Shown here: piece by piece, positions 32,638-40,496 of the stretch
Position numbering within the stretch: the first letter of the stretch is position 1
Layout of the letters: the number at the start of each line of letters is the position of its first letter
DNA from: Planctomyces sp.
GTDB lineage: Bacteria; Planctomycetota; Planctomycetia; Planctomycetales; Planctomycetaceae
Assembly: GCA_016795105.1 (NCBI GenBank)
Contig: JAEUIH010000033.1
Location: 1-64,000 of the forward strand
Reading direction: 5' to 3'
Length of the DNA: 64,000 nt
The notes under the pieces: model-generated
Told to the model about the DNA's origin: nothing
The model's database searches: none
What the model saw: the letters and a program-made list of their open reading frames with translations, nothing else
Translations under genes and position numbers: made by a program

Positions 32638-34822
32638 GTGCAGATTCGCTGAGATATCCTGGTTCTTGCGACAGAATGCGAACTTCGCCTCGATGGCCAT
32701 CGACTTCGATCAGAGCACCATCCGGGATCCGAACCGCCGCATGCTTGACTCCGAGTACCGTCGGCAGGCCAAATTCCCGACAGATCACCGCAGCATGTGA
32801 CAGAAGTCCTCCCGTTTCCGTGACGACTCCGGCAACACGTTCAAGGGCACACGTCCAGCCGGGGTCAATGAAGGGGCACACGATGATCACGTTGTGATCA
32901 AGGTGAGACACTTCGTCGGCGGTTCTGACGATGCGAGCGACACCTCGGCTCACTCCACGTCCGGCGGCGATTCCTCTGAGTACATTCGCAGTAGGCATCT
33001 CTGTCTCGCTGGTCTGGCTCGTCGGTCCAATTTCATTGGGAGCCGCAAAGTTGCGAAACCGTTCGTATGTGTCTCTGCGAAGTGCGGTCTGAGAACGATC
33101 ATCCTCCTCAATTTCATTCACCGTCATAAAGAAGATGTCGTCTCCGATGTGGCGCTGACCCGCCATCTCAAGCGTACATCGGCGGATCAAATAGTACATC
33201 CGGCTTGAACAATCTCGCATCTCCTCTCTGTAGAATAGAAACGTCCGAAGTCTGTCGAGTTTCCGAATGAAGGATGCACGTTTACTGCGAGGCAAAGCAG
33301 CGAGGTGGCTTTCGCGAGCATTTTCGAAATCGCCGGAACTTCGTCTGCGATCTGCAGGAATATCACTCGTTTCAAACAGTCGTCTGACATAATCCGGTTG
33401 TTCGTCCCAGCGGGGATGAATCACATCGAGGCCGGACGGCTGATGATGTCGAAAATCGTGCAGCAACTGGCGAATCGCTGCTTCCGGGTCACCTCCCAGC
33501 ATGCGAAGTGCGTGGATCCGTTTGAGTGGTTCAAGATGCCGGAGTGGCCCAATGCCAGCGACCAGTGAGACCTCATCCGCATCAGGAAAGGCATCTTTGA
33601 AGTCCAGCTTCGCGAGGGACGCAGCAAAGATCGTTCTGAAGTACAAAACCTCTGTGTCCCAATAGTCTTCCCGCATCAAATGCCGGAACATTTGTGTACC
33701 GACGCGAAACTGCTGTTCGCATGCTCGAATTCGGTTTTCAAATCTCCCATTCAGAAATTCCTGAACCCGCAGGTGCTGTTGTCGAAAGAACTTTCTGAGC
33801 GCCCATGCGGTGGGGATGGCTTTCAGGATGGTCTTCAGATTAACTGGTGTCCTGAGGCCATCGCCGTCATACAGAGGAGTCACGCTGAGATCTTCATCAA
33901 AGCGTCGCTCAACAAATCCCGGAATCCTGGTCAGGCATTGCTTTACGGCCCCAAGATTCCAGTATGGGCGACCAAAGAACATTCGAGCAGGTTCAAATGT
34001 GGCACCTCGACCAAGTAGATGAATCTCCCTCAACAGACCGAGCAGCGATGTTTCCCAGACTCGTTCGTACAAAGACCACATCAGTGGAGAACAAACGGAT
34101 GCTGAAACTCCGCCATCGCGAAAATCCGCGTTTGTCCATGTCCCGCTGTCCGTCTGGTAGTGAATCCTTGTCACAGGGCGAGACTGCAGCAACCAGAGTT
34201 GATCTTCGTCTGCGGCGAATTCAATATCCTGAGGAGCCCCGAAATGACGCTGAACATTTCGGGCCAGCTGCTCAATCTCCGGACGCCATCTCAACAACAA
34301 TGGATGATCCTGATCGAGAGGTTCTGTATGCCCGGAGAGAAGTCGATCCCCTGTACCCTCTGATGCTTCGATCACCACGCGATCATCGCCAGTAAGTGGG
34401 TCAATGGAGAACGCTACACCAGAGACTGATGCGCTGACCATCTTCTGGACGATGACCTGCATGGACTCCGTCGGGGCGTCGATTCGATGTCGCAGGCGAT
34501 AGTCGTGAACCGCCGGGGAATTGATGGATGCGTGACATGCTTCAATCGCACTACAGAGTTCGTCGGCATTGGCAACATTCAGGACACTGCGAAACATCCC
34601 GGCGAAAGAAGTCGTTGCCCCGTCTTCGTTCGGTGCACAGGAACGAACAGCCACCGGAAAGCCAAGTCGTTGGATCGTCTCCGTCAGATTTGCAGGAGAG
34701 ACTTCGAATTCAGGAACCGGGAAACCTGCAAACGCAAGCTCCTGCAATACCCTTGCCTTGGCACCAATCACAGGCCGTTTATCTGGCAGGGGCATATTCT
34801 CGAGTTTAGTTGCCTGTTGCAT
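32630..34822 (-). CDS. PEP-synthase/rifampin-phosphotransferase-like dikinase (copy 1)
   Basis: 730 residues with the same plan as the 848-residue paralogue: ATP-grasp (VAVRSCAPNEDGATTSFAG, VSGVAFSIDPLTGDDRVVIE, PQDIEFAADEDQLWLLQSRP), a divergent central domain (about 230-620) and the C-terminal phosphohistidine domain with His676 in GGLLSHAAVICREFGLPTVL. It is shorter than its paralogue, mainly in the middle. It overlaps the aminotransferase/reductase stop by 17 bases and the BtaA-like start by eight. Two such enzymes in one operon suggest two ATP-driven phosphorylations or activations, or a pair acting on related substrates. The substrate is unknown. Confidence 0.88.
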   Translation of the reverse strand: MQQATKLENMPLPDKRPVIGAKARVLQELAFAGFPVPEFEVSPANLTETIQRLGFPVAVRSCAPNEDGATTSFAGMFRSVLNVANADELCSAIEACHASINSPAVHDYRLRHRIDAPTESMQVIVQKMVSASVSGVAFSIDPLTGDDRVVIEASEGTGDRLLSGHTEPLDQDHPLLLRWRPEIEQLARNVQRHFGAPQDIEFAADEDQLWLLQSRPVTRIHYQTDSGTWTNADFRDGGVSASVCSPLMWSLYERVWETSLLGLLREIHLLGRGATFEPARMFFGRPYWNLGAVKQCLTRIPGFVERRFDEDLSVTPLYDGDGLRTPVNLKTILKAIPTAWALRKFFRQQHLRVQEFLNGRFENRIRACEQQFRVGTQMFRHLMREDYWDTEVLYFRTIFAASLAKLDFKDAFPDADEVSLVAGIGPLRHLEPLKRIHALRMLGGDPEAAIRQLLHDFRHHQPSGLDVIHPRWDEQPDYVRRLFETSDIPADRRRSSGDFENARESHLAALPRSKRASFIRKLDRLRTFLFYREEMRDCSSRMYYLIRRCTLEMAGQRHIGDDIFFMTVNEIEEDDRSQTALRRDTYERFRNFAAPNEIGPTSQTSETEMPTANVLRGIAAGRGVSRGVARIVRTADEVSHLDHNVIIVCPFIDPGWTCALERVAGVVTETGGLLSHAAVICREFGLPTVLGVKHAAVRIPDGALIEVDGHRGEVRILSQEPGYLSESAHG

Positions 34823-37469
34823 TCTGCAGCTCCCGAGCTCGAGTCCCCAGAACGCATTCTTCTTTAAATCGAGTCATTCTGAAGCCGTGTTTCTGACCCA
34901 GTGCTTCCAGGAGATGCACGTGGTCGGGTTGAAGCTTGCCGATGAATCGATGGTCCGTGATATTTTCAAATCCAAGCAGCAAAGCTTCTCCCATGCATCC
35001 GTAGACTTCTCCTGCCTCCAGCGGGAACCCAACAATTCCGAGGTCCTCTCCGGAAGGAAGGCGAGCAATTCCGCCCTGTATAACGGGGTTTGCCGCCAGT
35101 TCATTCAGATTTGACGCCTGTGCCGAAAATACTGTCGGTACAGAAAGGTCACAGAGGACCGCATTAGATGCAAAAAGGCGGCGATCGAACGGACGGTCAA
35201 CGGCATTTGCGGCGGCCAGTACGACCTGTGCATTGCTCAGTTCTTTGAGATCGCGCGCGATCGATGAACGAGGAATCGAGCCTGCCAGCTTTTGAAGCCG
35301 TTCCTCTGAGCCAGGACGATCGCTGCCAACGAGCAAAGTTCGTGCAAACAGAGGTGCGAGTATTCGAGCGGCCGTTTCGCCGATGTTGCCGGCAGCTCCA
35401 ATGACGGCACAGGTCGTCACGGTGGAGTCAATCTGACGATCCAGCATTGATTTTCGAATGGCCTCGAGTGCCAGAGCCAGCGCGTAGGTGTTGCCGGTAC
35501 ACAATCCCATCCCATGGCCGTTTGCCCTCAGTCCGGCTGATGTGACGATCGATGTATACTGCCCCAAAGCGGTAAGACTACAGCCAAGGTGATGCGCCAG
35601 ATCGAGTCCCTTCTGGACGAGTGAGACAGCGGTCTTTGCAGCTCCCTGCTCCATGCAGCGTTTCATCCAGGCGGAAGTGACGGGCAGCAATATTGGATAG
35701 AGCCAAACAGAGTCACCAGTCGCAGATTCGATGCGTACCTCGGAGAGTATGGCTGGATTTGCAAGAGGAGACAGACGGTGCAACAGGAATTCTCTGTCAT
35801 CCGCCGCAACCCGAACAAACGATGGGTCCAGTCGTGCAAGATCGGTGTTGTCGATCATGTGACACAGCCATCCGATATGCCGCTCAGACCTGGAGTGTGG
35901 CATTAACATCGGACGATCACTGAAGATCTGAAATCCACTGCGAATCGTCGCTGGAGCTCTCATTTCAGTTCGACTTTCTTCGCCACCATCAGGACTCACG
36001 ATAAAAGTCGATGAATCAGAGGAATGAGAGGTAAGAACGAGATGAGATGAGAGTTCCGGTGCAGCCGCTTCCCGAATCAATTGACACAGATTTCGAAACG
36101 CCTGCAGAGTCTGCTCAATCGAAGCTTCATCGCTGATTGCAGCAGGCTGAATTCGAATGGTGTTCGGGCAACTGAGCGTAGTTGCAACTCGGATACGATG
36201 ATTTTGAAAAAGGTATCCGGCGGCAAGAATCCCTAAATCCTCCGTTGCCGAAAGCATTCGCAGCAGAAAGCTCGGGGATGATGTCAATGGACGAAGCTCA
36301 ATCGCCAGCATCAGCCCCTCACCCCGAACATCAGCAATGATATCCGGATAGCTGATCAGCAGGGACTCAAGTGCCGTCTTCCATTGTTGCCCCAGCTGGC
36401 AAACGGACTTCAGGAATGAGTCGCTCACCAGATCCAGGACTCGTGATGCAACTCGGCAGGAAAGTTCATCACCACCGAATGTGCTGGTGTGTTTCAGATC
36501 CATTTCATCGCGGTACCGCGATCTGCGAACCGCGAGAGCCGCAATTTTTACAAGACCACCGCCGAGGGCTTTGGAAAAGATGATGTAGTCCGGCTGAACA
36601 CCGAGGCGCTCACACGCGAGAAATGTGCCGGTGCGGCCAAGGCCAGTCTGACATTCATCAGCAATCATGGGAATTCGATACTGACGGCACAGTTCGGCGG
36701 CTCGCAGTGCGAATTCCTTCGTCATCAGATGAACACCACCCTCTCCCTGAACCGGCTCAAAGAGGAATCCGGCCAGCCTCGGTGCGAATGCCAATGGCTG
36801 GTCACATCTCTGTTGAAAAGAGCCGTCAGATGCAGTGGAGCAAAACTCTGAGAACACATGTTCGAGGTGCTGTATGTCATTGAGTCGCACTCGACGAACC
36901 TGCGTCAGATGGACTCCAAGTTCTTCAAACGGTTCACGATGAGTCACATGGCTGGCAAGTCCAATGGTAGCGAGCGACTTACCGTGAAACCCGCCTTCCA
37001 GTGTGATAAACGTGTTTCCTTCGGTCTCCAGCATCGCATGCTTCATTGCCGACTCAACCGCTTCTGCGCCCGTGCTGGAGAAGACAACATGGCATGGTTC
37101 GCCAATTCGCTGTGCCAGCTGTTCTGCAAACATCTCCGATGCGGATCGCAGTGAGCCCTGAGTGTGAATAGGGCCACATTCAGAGAGAAACTGGATCATC
37201 GTGTTCCTGAGTTCCGGATGATTGTGGCCCAATAGCAGAGTGCCATAACCACCGACAAGATCCTGGACCTCGACTTCCTCTCCGGTAGCGCTGATGTAAT
37301 AGAGTTTGTCTGCCAATGCGCGACAATAGGAGACATCAAGACCTGCAGCGTGCAGATATGCCTTGAGTTTTGGGGCCGAAGTGGCAGTCAGGTCCTGCTT
37401 GACATTCAATGGCGACGCCTGCAGTCCATGCTTTGTTCTGACCATATAATTCTGACCATTCCGGGCCAT
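34806..37469 (-). CDS. Class III aminotransferase fused to acyl-ACP-reductase-like domain
   Basis: 887 residues. Residues about 1-455 are a class III PLP aminotransferase: GYGTLLLGHNHPEL, VVFSSTGAEAVESAMKHAM, MIADECQTGLGRTG and Lys300 in IIFSKALGGGL binding PLP. After a linker (about 456-520), the C-terminal domain resembles the cyanobacterial long-chain acyl-ACP reductase AAR: ALGQYTSIVTSAG, CTGNTYALAL, the NAD(P) motif VIGAAGNIGETAARIL (about 690) and Cys825 in VYGCMGEALLLGFEN, equivalent to the AAR catalytic Cys. The end EALGQKHGFRM also fits AAR. A plausible reaction is reduction of an acyl thioester to an aldehyde, then transamination to an amine, as in PigE/TamH-type enzymes. It heads the minus operon. 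Confidence 0.88.
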   Translation of the reverse strand: MARNGQNYMVRTKHGLQASPLNVKQDLTATSAPKLKAYLHAAGLDVSYCRALADKLYYISATGEEVEVQDLVGGYGTLLLGHNHPELRNTMIQFLSECGPIHTQGSLRSASEMFAEQLAQRIGEPCHVVFSSTGAEAVESAMKHAMLETEGNTFITLEGGFHGKSLATIGLASHVTHREPFEELGVHLTQVRRVRLNDIQHLEHVFSEFCSTASDGSFQQRCDQPLAFAPRLAGFLFEPVQGEGGVHLMTKEFALRAAELCRQYRIPMIADECQTGLGRTGTFLACERLGVQPDYIIFSKALGGGLVKIAALAVRRSRYRDEMDLKHTSTFGGDELSCRVASRVLDLVSDSFLKSVCQLGQQWKTALESLLISYPDIIADVRGEGLMLAIELRPLTSSPSFLLRMLSATEDLGILAAGYLFQNHRIRVATTLSCPNTIRIQPAAISDEASIEQTLQAFRNLCQLIREAAAPELSSHLVLTSHSSDSSTFIVSPDGGEESRTEMRAPATIRSGFQIFSDRPMLMPHSRSERHIGWLCHMIDNTDLARLDPSFVRVAADDREFLLHRLSPLANPAILSEVRIESATGDSVWLYPILLPVTSAWMKRCMEQGAAKTAVSLVQKGLDLAHHLGCSLTALGQYTSIVTSAGLRANGHGMGLCTGNTYALALALEAIRKSMLDRQIDSTVTTCAVIGAAGNIGETAARILAPLFARTLLVGSDRPGSEERLQKLAGSIPRSSIARDLKELSNAQVVLAAANAVDRPFDRRLFASNAVLCDLSVPTVFSAQASNLNELAANPVIQGGIARLPSGEDLGIVGFPLEAGEVYGCMGEALLLGFENITDHRFIGKLQPDHVHLLEALGQKHGFRMTRFKEECVLGTRARELQNATGN

Positions 37470-37582
37470 GGCGATCTGAGATCCCTTAATTCCATCGGCC
37501 AGAACTTGTTACTCAACAGGATGTCTGCCATTCACAGGACGTCTGTCCCTCACCACATCAGCCCTTCACCACATCAGCTCCG

Positions 37583-38878
37583 TCACTGAGTGTTTGACTC
37601 AGCATTCTCAAGAAAGACAATTATGGAAGGATTTCCGACAGGCGTGTAGTGACCCGTAAACGACAGTGCTCCGGTCTGCTTGTTGACAGCAAAGACAGCA
37701 ATATTGTCAGCTCTCTGGTTACAGCAATAGAGGAAGCTCCCGGAAGGATCGAAATTGAAGCTGCGAGGATAGTTTCCTCGAGTCCATTCTTCGCCCAGAT
37801 AGCTGAGCGTTCCGTCCGATCCGACTGAAAAGATTCCGATGCTGTCATGAAGTCGATTGCCGGCATACACGAATTGGCCATCCGGGGAAACCATAATCTC
37901 CGAACAGAAATTGCTTCCTCCAAACCCCGGTGGCAGTGTTGAAATCGTCTGCCTCGACGTCAGACGCCCAGCCGCAGCATCATAGTCGAACAGAACAAGG
38001 GTCGATCCCTCTTCCTGAATCGAGTAGAACCACTTTCCGTTCGGGTGAAAGTGGAAGTGTCGAGGCCCGTCACCAGGAGGAAGGCTGACGGTTGGGAACT
38101 GTGCCGGAGTCAGCTTTCCGTTCTGTTCGTCAAATTTCCAGACGTAAATCAAATCCAGCCCAAGGTCGACATGAATCACAAATCGACCGGATGGGTCAGA
38201 TTGGATCATGTGTGCGTGTGTACGATCATGACCACTAAATGCAAAGCTGCCCGGAGGTGCATTGGTGGCACGAGCCGGACCGATCTTTCCGGAATCATTT
38301 TTGACGTCCGAAGGTTCTCCGAGCTGACCGTCAGCAAGAATTGGAACGACAGAGACTGAGCCTCCAAAGTAGTTGGCGACGAGAAGAAATCGCTTTGATG
38401 GATGAATGCTCACATACGTTGGCCCCGCCCCTCCGGAGCGAACCGTGTTGAGCAACTGCAGGCTTCCAGTTGATTTATCAATCGAAAACGCACTGACAGT
38501 ACCTTCCCGCTCGTCGCCAATCCTGTCTGTTTCGTTAGCCGAATAAATATGGGTACCGGCATCATTAATTACGAGGCAGCTTGGGCTCGTTCCCAGTTCA
38601 AACAAACCGGTCGGCTTCATGGCACCGGTAGAACGATCGACTTCGAAGATGTGGATCCCGCGTCCGTTTCCCGGAGGCAGGTCGACTTGTGTTGGAAGTA
38701 CGTCCTTCAGCGGCGAGCTGAATGTTCCTACGTAGGCAAACAGGCGGTCCTCAGCCGGGCCGGACATTGGACTCGAATTGTAGTGGGACGCCTGCAATGT
38801 TCGAACTGTCACAGCTGCAGCAACCATCGAAGCAGATGCTGTAAGGAAGTCTCTTCGAGAACTGTTGAAACTCTGCAT
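37583..38878 (-). CDS. Lactonase family beta-propeller protein, Tat-exported
   Basis: 431 residues with a Tat signal (RRDFLTASASMVAAAVTVRT) and a seven-bladed beta-propeller of the 6-phosphogluconolactonase / 3-carboxymuconate-cyclase (COG2706) family. Repeated blade signatures include SIHPSKRFLLVANYFGGSVS, GPRHFHFHPNGKWFYSIQEE and FNFDPSGSFLYCCNQRADNI. Export makes a role in the pentose phosphate pathway unlikely; such planctomycete proteins probably act on lactones outside the cytoplasm. It stands 113 bases from the operon head upstream on the same strand, so it is not clearly part of that operon. Confidence 0.88.
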   Translation of the reverse strand: MQSFNSSRRDFLTASASMVAAAVTVRTLQASHYNSSPMSGPAEDRLFAYVGTFSSPLKDVLPTQVDLPPGNGRGIHIFEVDRSTGAMKPTGLFELGTSPSCLVINDAGTHIYSANETDRIGDEREGTVSAFSIDKSTGSLQLLNTVRSGGAGPTYVSIHPSKRFLLVANYFGGSVSVVPILADGQLGEPSDVKNDSGKIGPARATNAPPGSFAFSGHDRTHAHMIQSDPSGRFVIHVDLGLDLIYVWKFDEQNGKLTPAQFPTVSLPPGDGPRHFHFHPNGKWFYSIQEEGSTLVLFDYDAAAGRLTSRQTISTLPPGFGGSNFCSEIMVSPDGQFVYAGNRLHDSIGIFSVGSDGTLSYLGEEWTRGNYPRSFNFDPSGSFLYCCNQRADNIAVFAVNKQTGALSFTGHYTPVGNPSIIVFLENAESNTQ

Positions 38879-39083
38879 GGAAGGATTCTGCCTCAGGAAA
38901 TTGAGATTTCAGTCACCGGTCTTCGGCCTCTACTCGCCTACTATAGCCAACTCCCGGGTTTCTGTGAACGAAGTCGAATGGCTGTCTTTGGAGATCAGTA
39001 TCGCGAGTACATGACACGTACAGGCCGATTGATACCGAAGTTCAGGGGTACTTCAAAGCAGCGCTGAGCACAAGGTCGATCTG

Positions 39084-40298
39084 TCAGACTGGTGGCTGCT
39101 TCTCCAGTCCACTTGCGTCGAGGAGCAGTCTGATGAACTGCGAAGCAGAGACTTCCGGCGAGAACATCGCTTCGACGCGAGCATGCGCCGACAACGCAAG
39201 TTCGTTTCTGCGATCGACCGATCGCTTGAGTCCTTCGATCGCTTTGATGATGGCGTCTACGTTGGCAGGCGGAATCAGAACCGCATCAATCTCACTTCGA
39301 AGCATTTCGGATGTCCCGCCGACCGATGTCGCAATGATCGGCAGACCGGCGGCGGCGGCTTCGAGAAGGACTCGCCCGAATGGTTCCTGACGAGCCGTAT
39401 GCACAAGCAGGCTGGAAGACTGCATCCATTCCGTCACATTTCTTTGAAATCCGGCAAGATGAAGATGATGTCGCAATCCGGCATTCTCAAAATGCTGTTC
39501 GATTTCTGCCGCGTACTGAATGCTCTCTTCTTTCGAAGAGTATCTTTCCCCCAGATGGAGCAGGTGTAAATCGGGATGATTGGGGATGAGTCTGATGACA
39601 GCTTTCGCAAGATCCAGCTGTCCCTTACGAAGACAGACTTGCCCGGCGTTCAGAATGACAAACGCGTGGTCCGGAATTCCGACCGACCGCAGAAGCAAAT
39701 GATTCGGCGGGGCAGGTGTCGGAATCCGAATGCCATTATAAACCGTCTGGCACTTATTTGGGTCAGCGCCCTGGCTAACAATTGCGTCCCGAGCTGCATT
39801 GGAGACGGCAATCAAGCAATCGTTGCCGTTCAGAGCCCTGATCGCTGTCGGGGCCAGCTTCAGGATGTCGCGAACGTGCCCTGTAGCGCGAAGGCCGGGG
39901 GAAATGGGACTCTGCTTACCATGATCACACACTGGAGGATCAGTGATTGGCCGATCAAGTGGCGATCGGACGGGATTGGAGAGTTTCATGGAACCCGTAA
40001 CCCGTGCCATCGAAAGGCTGTTTGCATGAATCACGTTCAACTGAAGTTTCCTGCAAAGTGACGCAAGCTCAGTCGCCAACAGGTCAAGGGGCTTTCGGAC
40101 TCCGTCGCTAGTTCGAGGATACCACTGTTCGATGGAGACGACGGATTGAAGTTCATCAAACAGACGTCCAACTTCCGGGCAAATGGCAATCAGCTCGATA
40201 TCCGAGCGGGCAGACAATATCTTCAGCACAGCCAGCATCGAATGTTCGCCACCATTCAGCGATGGATATTCAAAAAGAATTCCGATTCGAGTGGTCAT
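39084..40298 (-). CDS. Glycosyltransferase family 4 protein
   Basis: 404 residues with a GT-B fold. The N-terminal acceptor domain begins GILFEYPSLNGGEHSMLAVL, and the C-terminal donor domain has VILNAGQVCLRKGQLDLAKA and the EX7E motif in EPFGRVLLEAAAAGLPIIAT. GT4 enzymes transfer sugars from nucleotide-sugars with retention. There is no signal or membrane helix. It is a lone gene between the lactonase and the repeat region, and its acceptor is unknown (surface polysaccharide or a small molecule). Confidence 0.9.
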   Translation of the reverse strand: MTTRIGILFEYPSLNGGEHSMLAVLKILSARSDIELIAICPEVGRLFDELQSVVSIEQWYPRTSDGVRKPLDLLATELASLCRKLQLNVIHANSLSMARVTGSMKLSNPVRSPLDRPITDPPVCDHGKQSPISPGLRATGHVRDILKLAPTAIRALNGNDCLIAVSNAARDAIVSQGADPNKCQTVYNGIRIPTPAPPNHLLLRSVGIPDHAFVILNAGQVCLRKGQLDLAKAVIRLIPNHPDLHLLHLGERYSSKEESIQYAAEIEQHFENAGLRHHLHLAGFQRNVTEWMQSSSLLVHTARQEPFGRVLLEAAAAGLPIIATSVGGTSEMLRSEIDAVLIPPANVDAIIKAIEGLKRSVDRRNELALSAHARVEAMFSPEVSASQFIRLLLDASGLEKQPPV

Positions 40299-40402
40299 TT
40301 TGGGATTCGCCTGTGTTTTCAGTTCTTCAGAATGGAATTCCGCATTGTCTGAGCTACTTCATGAAGACTCGGGGCGGGCTTTGCGTTAAATTTGTTGTTT
40401 AA

Positions 40403-40479
40403 AGTAGCAGGCACACTCCGTGTGCCGCAGCTATGAATCTTGTAGTGTGTGGCGGACGGCACACGGAGTGTGCCTGCTA
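40403..40479. repeat. Perfect 24-bp inverted repeat (dispersed palindromic element)
   Basis: The arms 40403-40426 and 40456-40479 are exact reverse complements (GTAGCAGGCACACTCC...GTGCCG) separated by 29 bases. The inner GGCGGACGGCACACGG resembles the 125-bp repeat at the window start, and 63166-63190 carries a related copy. The right arm ends 17 bases before the ATG of the next gene, so its transcript would fold into a hairpin just upstream of the ribosome-binding site. Confidence 0.85.
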
Positions 40480-40496
40480 CAGAGTGAGGAATTGCG

